Shown: positions 51,621 to 60,459 of the stretch, one piece after another | Numbering within the stretch: position 1 is the first letter of the stretch | Layout of the letters: each line of letters starts with the position of its first letter | Assembly (NCBI GenBank): GCA_965214335.1 | Contig: CBDCBO010000003.1 | Span: 186,001-250,000, forward strand | Direction: 5' to 3' | Source of the DNA: Velthaea sp965214335 | Lineage (GTDB): Bacteria > Vulcanimicrobiota > Vulcanimicrobiia > Vulcanimicrobiales > Vulcanimicrobiaceae | DNA: 64,000 nt | Translations under genes and position numbers: made by a program | The notes under the pieces: generated by a model | Databases searched by the model: none | The model's input: only the letters and a program-made list of their open reading frames with translations | Told to the model about the DNA's origin: nothing

Positions 51621-52706
51621 TTACGCGGCGGTCGACTCGCCGGCGAGCAGACGCGCTTTTTCGTCGGTTTGCAGTTCGGTGATGAGGCGGCTCATATCGC
51701 CATCGAGGATCGTGCGGATGTTCTGAAAATTCGCGTTGATGCGATGGTCGGTAATGCGGTCCTGCGGATAATTATAGGTCCGGATCTTCTCGCTGCGGTC
51801 GCCGGTGCCGACTTGACTGCGGCGCAGCGAACCTTCGGCCTCATCACGGTCGCGCCGCTGTTTCTCGGCGAGTTGCGCGCGCAACATCTGCATCGCGCGT
51901 TCGCGGTTCTGCAACTGCGAACGTTCCTCGCTGCACGACACGATCACGCCGCTGGGCACGTGCGTGATGCGGATCGCCGACTCGGTTTTATTTACGTGCT
52001 GACCGCCGGCGCCGGACGCCTTGAACGTATCGATCTGTAAGTCTTTGGGATTGATCTCGATCTTGGTTTCGGGATCGACTTCAGGCAACACCGCGACGGT
52101 CGCCGTGCTCGTGTGAACGCGGCCGGCGGATTCCGTGACGGGAACGCGCTGTACGCGGTGCACGCCCGATTCGTATTTGAAGAACCGGTACGGTTCGCCA
52201 TGCTTGACCGCGATGACGACTTCTTTATAGCCACCGGATTCGTTCTCGTTCTCGGTCAAGAGCTCGACTTTCATCCGCCGGCTCTCGGCGAAGCGCATAT
52301 ACATGCGCAGCAAGTCGCCCGCGAAGATACCGGCTTCGTCACCGCCGGCACCGGCTCGAATCTCGATGAAGATGTCCTTGGTGTCGTTGGGATCGCGTGG
52401 CAGCATGAGCTCTTGCAGTTGCTCTTCGAGGTCCTTGCGCCGGGCGCGCAGCGACTTTGCTTCTTCTTCGGCCAACTCGAGCATCTCGGCGTCGCTGCGG
52501 TCGCCTAAAAGTTGTTCATTCGCGCTGATTTCGGCCAGCAACGCCTTGTAGGCGCGGAATGTCGCGACCGTGTCTTCGATCGCGGAGCGCTCCTTGACGA
52601 GCGCCGTGAACCGTTCCTGATCGAAGTCGCCGCTCGGGTGCGCTAACCCGGCTTCAATTTCGTCAAATTTCTTGGACAGCGTTTCGAGCCGATCGGTGAA
52701 GTGCAT
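51621..52706 (-). CDS. prfA: Peptide chain release factor 1
   Basis: 361 residues; decodes UAA and UAG. The catalytic GGQ is at 234-236 in SGAGGQHVNKTESAIR, and the anticodon-like region contains the RF1 motif at ESGVHRVQRVPVTESAGRVHTS (given in outline; PVT corresponds to the PxT tripeptide). The N-terminal helical domain is intact. It lies 78 bp after rpmE, with the rpmE terminator in between, and forms the rpmE-prfA-prmC order common in Gram-positive bacteria. Confidence 0.97.
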   Translation of the reverse strand: MHFTDRLETLSKKFDEIEAGLAHPSGDFDQERFTALVKERSAIEDTVATFRAYKALLAEISANEQLLGDRSDAEMLELAEEEAKSLRARRKDLEEQLQELMLPRDPNDTKDIFIEIRAGAGGDEAGIFAGDLLRMYMRFAESRRMKVELLTENENESGGYKEVVIAVKHGEPYRFFKYESGVHRVQRVPVTESAGRVHTSTATVAVLPEVDPETKIEINPKDLQIDTFKASGAGGQHVNKTESAIRITHVPSGVIVSCSEERSQLQNRERAMQMLRAQLAEKQRRDRDEAEGSLRRSQVGTGDRSEKIRTYNYPQDRITDHRINANFQNIRTILDGDMSRLITELQTDEKARLLAGESTAA

Positions 52707-52736
52707 TGGACCTTTACGACAAGGGTGCGCTGGAAT

Positions 52737-52765
52737 GAAAAAGCGAGCCGGTATCCGGCTCGCTT
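52737..52765 (-). terminator. Rho-independent terminator after rpmE
   Basis: A perfect 11-bp stem (AAGCGAGCCGG and CCGGCTCGCTT) with a 3-nt loop, followed on the minus strand by a T-run (CGCTTTTTC). It lies 20 bp after the rpmE stop and 31 bp before prfA. Confidence 0.92.
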
Positions 52766-52784
52766 CGAGACAACTCCCGGGTCG

Positions 52785-53060
52785 CTACGCTGAGGCGGCA
52801 GCGGCCTCGTCGGCTTCTTTCTTCTGCTTCCGAGCGACCGCTTCGGCCTTCTTCTTGTCGGCGAGCGCAACGCGTTGGTTGAACTTGTCGACCCGGCCGG
52901 CGGTATCGATGAACTTCTGTTGACCGGTGAAGAGCGGGTGGCAGGCCGAGCAAATCTCGACCGAGATGGTCGGCATCGTCGAGCCGGTCGTAAACGTCGA
53001 TCCGCAAGCGCAGCTGACTTTGGCTTCCGGGAACCACTTGGGATGAATCTTATTTTTCAC
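52785..53060 (-). CDS. rpmE: Large ribosomal subunit protein bL31 with long charged tail
   Basis: 91 residues from GTG 53060, giving MKNKIHPKWFPEAKVSCACG, the bL31 N-terminus; the frame extends upstream but without homology. The zinc-type cysteines are present (CAC and CSAC). bL31 is usually 65-75 residues; after about residue 66 this protein continues as a Lys/Ala/Glu-rich helix (DKKKAEAVARKQKKEADEAA). The gene has its own strong terminator and is followed by prfA. Confidence 0.95.
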   Translation of the reverse strand: MKNKIHPKWFPEAKVSCACGSTFTTGSTMPTISVEICSACHPLFTGQQKFIDTAGRVDKFNQRVALADKKKAEAVARKQKKEADEAAAASA

Positions 53061-53196
53061 AGCCTTGGGAGTATACCACAAACGGCAAGCCGGCTCAAAA
53101 AGCCGGCAAATTGCCGGCCGTGGTGAGGGATCGGCGGGAGTGAACGTTATCCCCGATGTTGTACCATTTCCGGTCACCACACTGCTAGGAGTCGAT

Positions 53197-53892
53197 TTGA
53201 ACCTACGGATGATAGCGTTTGCGGCGGTCGCGTTGATCGCTTTGGGTACGGGCGCTGTCTCGTTCGCACAAACGGCGCCCGGCCCGCAGGGCACCCCGCC
53301 CCCGCCGCCCATTCCCAATACGCAGAACCCGACTTCGGGCCCGTTGATCTCGACGTCCGCCGCGCCCACCGCCTTACCCTCGGACCAAGCGATACCAACG
53401 AGCCCCGGCATGACGCCGACACCCGCGCCCGGACCACTCCAAACCGTTTCGCCGTCGCCTTCGCCGGCCTCGGGTGGCCGGCGCAACCGTGGCGGTACGC
53501 CCAAACCGCAACCGAGCCCAAGTCCGACCGATACGCCGGAGGCACCGCAATTTTCGAACCTCGACGGCGTCTGGGAGATCGCCTTACAACCGCTCAACGG
53601 CGCGCGCACCAAGTACTCGCATCTCTACGTCACGCAAACCGGAAACACGCTGACGGGCACGTGGCGGCGCGATGCGAAAGCCGGGTTGCCGTTCACCGGT
53701 ACTTTCGACGGCCGGTTGTTCAAGCTCACCCTTACCGACGGCGCAACGACCGAAGTCTTGAGCGGGTACGAAGAGAATTACATGGACATGGTCGGACTTT
53801 TGAGCACCGCTGATACGAAGCAGCCCGGGACGCCGTTTACCGGAGCGCACCGCAAGCGTGAAAAAGATCGCGACACCACGAAGCTAAAATAG
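53197..53892 (+). CDS. Exported Pro-rich protein with C-terminal beta-domain
   Basis: 231 residues from TTG 53197, preceded by TAGGAG with good spacing; an ATG four codons later lacks such spacing. Signal peptide to about residue 25 (SFAQTAPG). Residues 25-125 are a Pro/Thr/Ser-rich linker. Residues 130-215 form a small beta-domain (GVWEIALQPL ... YVTQTGNTLTGTWRRD ... FTGTFDGRLFKLTLTDG), reminiscent of lipocalin-like or META-like one-domain sheets that monitor small molecules. No family is certain. It is the first gene of the plus-strand run, 6 bp before metY, and may be transcribed with it. Confidence 0.75.
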   Translation: MNLRMIAFAAVALIALGTGAVSFAQTAPGPQGTPPPPPIPNTQNPTSGPLISTSAAPTALPSDQAIPTSPGMTPTPAPGPLQTVSPSPSPASGGRRNRGGTPKPQPSPSPTDTPEAPQFSNLDGVWEIALQPLNGARTKYSHLYVTQTGNTLTGTWRRDAKAGLPFTGTFDGRLFKLTLTDGATTEVLSGYEENYMDMVGLLSTADTKQPGTPFTGAHRKREKDRDTTKLK

Positions 53893-53898
53893 CAGCTG

Positions 53899-55209
53899 AT
53901 GGCCAGTCAAGATCGCCGCTTCGGCTTTCGAACGCGAGCTCTGCACGCGGGTACGCCGCCCGATCCCGAAACGGGAGCCCGCGCGCAGCCGATCTATCTC
54001 TCGTCGAGTTTCGTCTTCGATTCGACCGAACATGCCGCCGAACTGTTCGCGCTGCGCACCTACGGCAACATTTACTCGCGGATCGGTAATCCCACCGTGG
54101 CGGCCTTCGAAGAAAAGATGGCCAGCCTTGAAGGTGGGCTGGGTGCCGTCGCAACGGCTTCCGGCCTGGCCGCGCAACTGACCGCGTTGCTGGTCGTGGC
54201 TCAAGCCGGCGACCATATTGTTGCAACCGCGAACTTGTATGGCGGAACGATCACGCAGTTCTCGGTGACGCTCAAGCGCATGGGAATCGCGGTCAGCTTC
54301 GTGCCGTTAAACGATCTTGCGGCGACGGCGCGCGCGATTACGCCGGCGACTAAAGCGCTCTATACCGAAACGGTTGGCAATCCGGCCGGCAACGTTGCCG
54401 ACCTCGCGGCACTTGCCGACTTGGCACATGCGCACGGACTGCCGCTCATCGTCGATAACACGTTCGCGTCGCCGTTTCTGTGCCGGCCGATCGAGTGGGG
54501 CGCCGATGTGGTGGTGGCGTCGGCGACCAAATTTATCGGCGGCCATGGGACGGCGATCGGCGGGGTCATCGTCGAATCGGGCCGCTTCGACTGGCGGGCC
54601 GGGAAGCACCCGTTGCTGGCGACGCCCAGCCCCGGCTACCACGACTTGAATTTTGCCGAAACGTTCGGCGAGTTCGCGTATTTGATGCGAGCCCGGGTTG
54701 AGGTGCTGCGCGACGTGGGCGCGTGTTTATCGCCGATGAACGCGTTCTTGTTCATTCAAGGGTTGGAAACGCTGCCGCTGCGAATGCCGGCGCACGTTGC
54801 TAACGCACGCGAGATCGCTGCGTTTTTACAGGCTCGCGACGAAGTCGCGTGGATCGCGTATGCCGGATTGCCGGCCGACCCCTCGTATGCGCTGGCGCAA
54901 AAGTATCTGCCCGACGGCGCCGGGGCGGTCTTTAGCTTCGGCTTGCGCGGCGGACGTGAAGCCGGCCGAATCTTCATCGAGTCGCTCGAGTTATGGTCGC
55001 ACTTAGCCAACGTCGGCGATGCGAAAAGTCTAGTCATCCACCCGGCGTCGACGACGCACCAACAATTGACCGACGAAGATATGCTCGCCTCGGGCGTGCG
55101 GCCGGAAATGATCCGCGTTTCGGTTGGACTCGAAGATGCCGCCGACCTGATGTGGGATCTCGACCGGGCGTTGCGGCGGGCCGCCGCGGCAACGACGGTC
55201 GGTGCATGA
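53899..55209 (+). CDS. metY: O-acetylhomoserine sulfhydrylase (Cys/Met PLP enzyme)
   Basis: 436 residues, PLP fold type I. PLP-binding Lys211 lies in SATKFIGGHG; YSRIGNPTVAAFEEKMA, SGLAAQLTALL and NLYGGT are further landmarks. The length and the YHDL insertion near residue 247 fit MetY, the enzyme that makes homocysteine from O-acetylhomoserine and sulfide, rather than the shorter MetB or MetC. The stop overlaps the next gene as ATGA. The MetY plus CoA-binding-protein pair is common in bacteria. Confidence 0.93.
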   Translation: MASQDRRFGFRTRALHAGTPPDPETGARAQPIYLSSSFVFDSTEHAAELFALRTYGNIYSRIGNPTVAAFEEKMASLEGGLGAVATASGLAAQLTALLVVAQAGDHIVATANLYGGTITQFSVTLKRMGIAVSFVPLNDLAATARAITPATKALYTETVGNPAGNVADLAALADLAHAHGLPLIVDNTFASPFLCRPIEWGADVVVASATKFIGGHGTAIGGVIVESGRFDWRAGKHPLLATPSPGYHDLNFAETFGEFAYLMRARVEVLRDVGACLSPMNAFLFIQGLETLPLRMPAHVANAREIAAFLQARDEVAWIAYAGLPADPSYALAQKYLPDGAGAVFSFGLRGGREAGRIFIESLELWSHLANVGDAKSLVIHPASTTHQQLTDEDMLASGVRPEMIRVSVGLEDAADLMWDLDRALRRAAAATTVGA

Positions 55210-55685
55210 TTCTGACGACGGTCGGTGAGCGTCGCGCGTTGCTCGACCGCACGCGCACGGTCGCGATGGTCGGCGCTTCGAACGATCCGACGCGGCCGAG
55301 TTTTTTTGTTTTTAGCTATTTACGCACGCTGGGCCGGTTCGAGCTAACGCCGATCAATCCGGCGATCGCGGCGATCGATGGCGTTCGCGCGTATCCGTCG
55401 CTGGCAGCGTATGCCGGCGCCAATGGGCCGCCGGATATCGTTGATGTATTTCGCAAGCCGGCCGCCGCGCCCGACGTTACGCGCGACGCGATTGCCGCCG
55501 GCGCCAAGGCGATCTGGTTTCAATACGGCGTCATCAACGCCGAAGCTATCGCGTTAGCCGATGCGGCGGGGCTCGATGTGGTGGTCGACCGCTGTCTCAA
55601 AGTGGAAACGGCGCGCTTCGACGGCGGCTTGGCGATCGGCGGTATGAATAGCGGCCTCATCAGCGCGCGCCGCCGGCGGCACTGA
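55206..55685 (+). CDS. CoA-binding-domain protein (YccU type)
   Basis: 159 residues. Rossmann CoA-binding fold: AMVGASNDPTRPSFFVFSYL, then PINPAIAAIDGVRAYPSL, DIVDVFRKP and VVDRCLKVE. This is the small COG1832 family, which binds acyl-CoA, has no known catalysis and is often encoded beside metY. ATG overlaps the metY stop by 4 nt, and its own stop TGA shares one base with the ATG of the LuxE-like gene. In this context it might deliver or sense a CoA thioester for the following enzymes, which is conjecture. Confidence 0.88.
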   Translation: MILTTVGERRALLDRTRTVAMVGASNDPTRPSFFVFSYLRTLGRFELTPINPAIAAIDGVRAYPSLAAYAGANGPPDIVDVFRKPAAAPDVTRDAIAAGAKAIWFQYGVINAEAIALADAAGLDVVVDRCLKVETARFDGGLAIGGMNSGLISARRRRH

Positions 55686-56770
55686 TGGAACGCGCCGAAG
55701 CGGCGGCGCTCGACGCGCGGATCGCAGCGTCCATCGCGGCTTACGCGCTCGACGACGCCGCGTTTGACGCGCTAGCGTGCGATATCTTTGCGCATCAGTT
55801 TCGCTGGAACGAGCCATACGCCGCATACGCCCGGGCTTGCGGTGTCCGGGCGGATTCTATGCCGCGGCGCGCGGTAAATATTCCGGCCGTGCCGGCGGCG
55901 GCATTTAAAGAAGCTGTGTTGAGTACCGTCGGCGTCGGAGCCGCGGAGCTGTGGTTCGAAACGAGCGGCACGACGGCCGGCGTCGGCGGTCGCCACTACC
56001 TTGCGACGCCCGCGTTGTACGAAGCGGCGCTTCTGGCTGGATTCGATCGCGCGCTTCTGGCCGACGGCGCGCGCCTGCGCTACCTGCTGCTCGTTCCGGA
56101 TTTCCGCCGGCGACCACATTCATCGCTGGGCTTTATGCTGGATCGTATCGCTGCACGGCGTGGCGACGGTCGCGATGGCCGCTTCGTCGACGGCGACTCG
56201 TTCGATAGCGACGGTTTCATTGCGGCGCTCGACGCCGCGCTTGCCGACAACGTGCCGGTCTGCATTGCGACCACCGCGTTCGCCCTCGTTGCGGCGCTCG
56301 ACGTTTTGCGGGCGCGCGACCGGCGCTTCGTGCTGCCGGCCGGCTCGCGGATGATGGAAACGGGTGGCTTCAAGGGACGCGCGCGCGTGGTCGAGCAGCC
56401 CGAGTTGTACGCCGCCGCGGCCGCGTGTTTTGGCATTGCGACGTCATCGATCGTCGCCGAGTACGGCATGACCGAGCTTACCAGCCAGTATTACGATTCG
56501 TTCGCAAGTCGCACGCAAGCGCGGCGGGTGAAAGTTTGGCCGCCCTGGCTGCGGCCGATTGTCGTCGATCCGCAGGGGCAACCGGTGGCGCCGGGTGTCG
56601 TCGGTGCGATCCGCCACATCGATTGCGCGAATCGGTCTTCGGTAGTAGCGATCGCAACCGAAGATGTAGGGGCGCTAACGGGCGACGGACTTGTGCTGCT
56701 GGGGCGCGAGCGGGGCGCGGAGTTGCGCGGGTGTTCGCTTGACGCCGAAGACCTTGCTGCGCGAGCTTAG
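55685..56770 (+). CDS. LuxE-type acyl-protein synthetase / adenylating enzyme
   Basis: 361 residues, ANL-related fold. The ATP loop ETSGTTAG is at residues 91-98, the adenylate motif is EYGMTELTSQYY near 259, and LPAGSRMMETGGFKGRAR is the central LuxE signature, here broken as SRMMETGG. LuxE activates a carboxylic acid as acyl-AMP and passes it to a Cys of LuxE or of the reductase. No luciferase genes are in the window, so the product is not light. It is coupled at both ends, to the CoA-binding protein and to the LuxC-type gene (32-nt overlap). Confidence 0.85.
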   Translation: MERAEAAALDARIAASIAAYALDDAAFDALACDIFAHQFRWNEPYAAYARACGVRADSMPRRAVNIPAVPAAAFKEAVLSTVGVGAAELWFETSGTTAGVGGRHYLATPALYEAALLAGFDRALLADGARLRYLLLVPDFRRRPHSSLGFMLDRIAARRGDGRDGRFVDGDSFDSDGFIAALDAALADNVPVCIATTAFALVAALDVLRARDRRFVLPAGSRMMETGGFKGRARVVEQPELYAAAAACFGIATSSIVAEYGMTELTSQYYDSFASRTQARRVKVWPPWLRPIVVDPQGQPVAPGVVGAIRHIDCANRSSVVAIATEDVGALTGDGLVLLGRERGAELRGCSLDAEDLAARA

Positions 56771-57974
56771 CGCGGCGGCGATCGTGGCGGCGATCGCCGA
56801 CGCCGCCGACCGCTGGAGCAACGCCGACTTTCCGCCGCGCGTGCGCGTCACGCGTTCGATCGAGGCGCGACTCCGCTATAGCGAACCGGTCGTCGACTAC
56901 GCGCTCGATGCGCTATTCGGCAGTCTGACCGCCGGCGCACTCGAAACGGCGATCGCCGGCGAACTCGGGTCGCTGGCCGCACTCGATGGTCCGGTGTCGC
57001 GCGCCGGCGGTAGCGCAAGTTATGCACGTGGCGTAGAGCGCGTGGTTCTTGTTTCGAGCGAGACGACGATCGGGGTGGCGTTACTGCCCGCGATCTACGC
57101 GTTGTGCGCGAAGTGCGCGGTGGTGGTAAAAGACCGTAACGACGCGCTGATCGCATCGTTCTTTGCCTCGCTCATTGACGAACGCCCCGAATTTGGCGAC
57201 GCGGCGATCGCGCGCACGTGGACCGGCGGTGACGATCCCGACGAAGCCACGCTATTGGGTGCCGCCGACGTCGTCGTCGCGTTCGGGGGCGATTCAGCCT
57301 TACGCGCGATCCGCACGCAGTTACGCGCCGATACGCGATTTATCGCTTTTGGCCATCGGGCCAGCATCGGATTTATCGATGTGGCGACGTTGCCCGCAGC
57401 CGATCGTCTAGCCGTGCTCGACGGGATCGCCGCTGCCACGGTACTTTACGACGGCGAAGGGTGTTTATCGCTGCACGCGCTTTTCGTTGCCGGCGCGCCA
57501 TCGGCTGTGGCTGCGTTTGTTGCCGACTTAGCTACTGCATTCGAGCGCATGTCGATTGAGTTTCCGGCCGGTGAACGCGATGCGCAAAGTGCCGCTTCGG
57601 TTGCGGCGTATCAGCAGCTCGGCGCGTTCCGGGCAGCCGGCGGTCGCGGCACGATCTATGCGCCAGGGCGCTCGAGTGCGACCGTGGCGTTCGATCCGCC
57701 ACGCGATCTGCCACCGCCGTTTCTCCCGCGCGTGCTGCCGGTATTTCCGGTTACCGATGCAGCCGACGTTGCCGCATATGTGCAGCTGCATCGGATACCG
57801 GTTATGGCGCTGGGCGTTAGCGACCCGGCCGCTCCGGCGGCGTTGGCTTTGGCGCAAGCGGCGGGCGCGGTCCGCGTTAGCCGGTTCGAGCGGATGCAAC
57901 ACCCGCCGATCGGCGGACATCACGGCGGCGCGCCGCGCATCGCCGATTACGTGCGCTGGATCGACTGCGCATGA
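56739..57974 (+). CDS. LuxC-type acyl-CoA / acyl-protein reductase
   Basis: 411 residues if started at TTG 56739; a TTG five codons later is also possible. It belongs to the aldehyde-dehydrogenase-like LuxC family: nucleotide-binding core near VVVAFGGDSALRAIR, then GHRASIGFID, and the catalytic Cys about residue 242 in DGEGCLSLHAL, which matches the LuxC nucleophile region. It reduces an activated acyl group to an aldehyde with NADPH. It follows the LuxE-type gene directly and its stop forms ATGA with the aminotransferase start, so the aldehyde is probably handed on. Confidence 0.83.
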   Translation: MTPKTLLRELSAAAIVAAIADAADRWSNADFPPRVRVTRSIEARLRYSEPVVDYALDALFGSLTAGALETAIAGELGSLAALDGPVSRAGGSASYARGVERVVLVSSETTIGVALLPAIYALCAKCAVVVKDRNDALIASFFASLIDERPEFGDAAIARTWTGGDDPDEATLLGAADVVVAFGGDSALRAIRTQLRADTRFIAFGHRASIGFIDVATLPAADRLAVLDGIAAATVLYDGEGCLSLHALFVAGAPSAVAAFVADLATAFERMSIEFPAGERDAQSAASVAAYQQLGAFRAAGGRGTIYAPGRSSATVAFDPPRDLPPPFLPRVLPVFPVTDAADVAAYVQLHRIPVMALGVSDPAAPAALALAQAAGAVRVSRFERMQHPPIGGHHGGAPRIADYVRWIDCA

Positions 57975-59278
57975 GCATCGCACTCGACCGCTTCGAGCGC
58001 ATCGTGACGGCGATACCCGGGCCGCGCTCGCGAGCGATCTGCGCAACGCTCGCGCGCTATGAAGCGCGCGGGGTGACGTATATTAGCGATGCGTACCCGG
58101 TCGTGTGGGAAAGCGCGCACGGGGCGCTGGTAACCGATGTCGACGGTAACCGCTTTATCGACCTAAGCTCGGCGTTCGGCGTGGTCAACGTTGGGCACAC
58201 GAACACCGCGGTGGCCGCTGCGGTCAACGCTCAAGCGCACCAACTCATTCATGGCATGGGCGACGTTCACCCGACTCACGTTAAAGCCTTACTGCTGGAA
58301 AAGTTAGCGCAGATCGCGCCGGGTGATCTGTCGAAAACGTATCTGACGACCGGCGGTTCGGAAGCCGTCGAATTCGCACTTAAAACGGCGCTTTTGGCAA
58401 CGGGCAAATCACGCTTCATTGCGTATCGCGGCGCCTATCACGGGTTGTCGCTCGGCGCGCTTGAAGTCAGCGGCATCGCGAAGTTTCGCGAGCCGTTTGC
58501 CGCGCTTGTCGCGGAACGCACGAGGTGGTTAGCGTTCCCTGATGCCCACGCGTCGGCAACCGATGCGCTGGCTGAAGTGCGCGCGGCACTCGACGCTGAT
58601 GGCGAAATAGCCGCCGTTCTCGTTGAGCCGATCCAAGGCCGCGGCGGCGTTATCGTGCCGCCACCGGGATATCTTACCGGTCTGCGCGAGATCTGCGACG
58701 AGTATGGCGTGTTGCTCGTATTCGATGAGATCTACACAGGCTTCGGCCGCACCGGCATGCTGTTCGCATGCGAATATGAAGACGTCGTACCGGACCTGCT
58801 ATGCGTCGGCAAAGCCCTCGCGGGCGGCGTGCCCATTGGTGCGACGATCGGAAGTGCCGCGGTCATGGATGCTTGGCCGCAGAGCACCGGTGAAGCGTTG
58901 CACACCGCGACATTCCTTGGCAATCCGCTGGCCTGTGCCGCCGCTCTCGCTACGCTCAGGGAGATCGAGCGACTCGATCTCGTGGCGCGAGTTCACGCCG
59001 GCGAAGCGGCATTTGCCGAACGCCTGTCGCAGTTTCGGGTCTATGACGAGGTCCGCGCGATTCGCGGCCGTGGGTACCTGTGGGCGATTGAATTCCACTC
59101 CGCGGTCGTGGCCAATCGCGTCGTCGTCGCTGCGCTCGCCCGAGGAGTTATCGTGCTGCAATCCGGACCAACGGGAACTTCGATCACCCTCGCGCCGCCG
59201 TTAACCATTGCGAACGATCAACTCATGCGCGGCCTCGACCTGCTCGCGTCATGTGTGTCCGAAGCGGGCCCGCGGTGA
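57971..59278 (+). CDS. Class-III PLP aminotransferase
   Basis: 435 residues. PLP signature FDEIYTGFGRTGMLFACEYE around 251-270, with the Schiff-base Lys281 in VGKALAGG. The phosphate-binding TTGGSEAVEFAL and the PLP-stacking region AYHGLS are also present. Members transfer amino groups to omega-aldehydes or keto acids (ornithine, GABA, diaminobutyrate, putrescine). Coming straight after the LuxE/LuxC pair, the natural acceptor would be the aldehyde they make, giving an amine. Start and stop overlap neighbours by 4 nt each. Confidence 0.92.
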   Translation: MSIALDRFERIVTAIPGPRSRAICATLARYEARGVTYISDAYPVVWESAHGALVTDVDGNRFIDLSSAFGVVNVGHTNTAVAAAVNAQAHQLIHGMGDVHPTHVKALLLEKLAQIAPGDLSKTYLTTGGSEAVEFALKTALLATGKSRFIAYRGAYHGLSLGALEVSGIAKFREPFAALVAERTRWLAFPDAHASATDALAEVRAALDADGEIAAVLVEPIQGRGGVIVPPPGYLTGLREICDEYGVLLVFDEIYTGFGRTGMLFACEYEDVVPDLLCVGKALAGGVPIGATIGSAAVMDAWPQSTGEALHTATFLGNPLACAAALATLREIERLDLVARVHAGEAAFAERLSQFRVYDEVRAIRGRGYLWAIEFHSAVVANRVVVAALARGVIVLQSGPTGTSITLAPPLTIANDQLMRGLDLLASCVSEAGPR

Positions 59279-60306
59279 CTTACCGCGTCGGCATCGTCGG
59301 CAGCGGGTTCGGTGGGTCGGTCCACGCACCCGCATTCACGTTGCACCCACAGTTCGAGGTTGTTGCCATCGCATCACCCGCGAACGCTGCCGAGGTTGCG
59401 AAAGTGCGCAAAATCCCGCAGGCATTTTCGTCGCTCGATGCACTGCTGGCCGGCGCCGACGTCGATGTGGTTTCGATTGCTTCGCCACCCTTCGATCATC
59501 ATGCGGCGGTGTCGGCGGCATTAGCTGCCGGAAAACACGTGCTGTGCGAGAAGCCGTTCGCGCTTAATGTCGCCCAGGCCGAGGAACTCGTCGCGACGGC
59601 GGCTCGCGCCGGTACGGCCTGCGCGCTGGCGTTCGAGTTCCGCTACGCACCGGCCGAAGTGTCGCTCAAAGCGCTGGTCGCCGACGGCAAGATCGCCGGA
59701 CTCAACCAGATCGAGGTCAGCCGGTTCGGTAACGAGCTGCGAGCCGATAGCCAGCGCCCACGGTCGGCTTGGTGGTATTCGCGCGCGCGCGGCGGAGGCG
59801 TCGCGAACTCGATCATGCCGCATCTGATCGATCTCGCTCACTGGTATGCGGGTCGCCCGGCCGTCTCCGTTAGCGGCTTAGGGCGCACTGCATTCGCGGA
59901 TCGCCAGGATGCCGACGGTGCATTCAGCAGCGACGTTTTCGACGGCGTTTTCGCGTTGATCGACTACGGTGCCGGTCTGGTCGCGCGCATCACCGCCGAT
60001 AGCACGACAAGCATGAACCAAACGACGATCGGTCTGCATGGTGGCGACATGAGCGTCGTCGCCAGCGGCGAGTTCCTCATCGACATGCGACTGTATTCCG
60101 TCGAGCCTGACGAACAAAGTGAATTCGAGCTCTCCCCGTTACGCTACGCAAAATACGCTTCGGTCGCGCCGAACCTGCCGCCGTTCTTGGCGTTACTCGA
60201 TGACTTCGCGGAGCGCATTGCGACCGGCGGAGGCAACGCGCCAACCTTCGCCGACGGCTTAGCGGTACAGCGCGTGCTCGAAGCGATCGGCTACCACGCT
60301 AATTAG
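59275..60306 (+). CDS. Gfo/Idh/MocA-family oxidoreductase
   Basis: 343 residues from GTG 59275, overlapping the aminotransferase stop as GTGA. NAD(P)-binding Rossmann motif GIVGSGFGGSVHAPAF at the N-terminus, the conserved EKPFALN near residue 94, and the C-terminal sheet domain. The usual catalytic His region reads HLIDLAHWYAG. Family members oxidise or reduce sugar-like or imino compounds. It closes the six-gene chain. A decayed copy of its middle third lies 3.1 kb downstream, which indicates a past duplication of the locus. Confidence 0.9.
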   Translation: MTYRVGIVGSGFGGSVHAPAFTLHPQFEVVAIASPANAAEVAKVRKIPQAFSSLDALLAGADVDVVSIASPPFDHHAAVSAALAAGKHVLCEKPFALNVAQAEELVATAARAGTACALAFEFRYAPAEVSLKALVADGKIAGLNQIEVSRFGNELRADSQRPRSAWWYSRARGGGVANSIMPHLIDLAHWYAGRPAVSVSGLGRTAFADRQDADGAFSSDVFDGVFALIDYGAGLVARITADSTTSMNQTTIGLHGGDMSVVASGEFLIDMRLYSVEPDEQSEFELSPLRYAKYASVAPNLPPFLALLDDFAERIATGGGNAPTFADGLAVQRVLEAIGYHAN

Positions 60307-60459
60307 TTCGTAGCGCGTCGTTCCGTTTAAAGACTGCGGCGAAGTTCGGTAATTGCCACGCCATTAGCGGTCGCCGACGGCAACATCGCCCGCCTCAGCG
60401 GAAGGCGCGAAGTGCCTCCCCTAACCGGCAGGAAGAAAAAGCAAAGCCAGGCTATATAG

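Noticed and set aside
53086..53125. Cluster of GCCGGC palindromes upstream of the exported Pro-rich protein gene
   Set aside because: GCCGGC is frequent in this GC-rich sequence; no conserved spacing or family of repeats could be shown.
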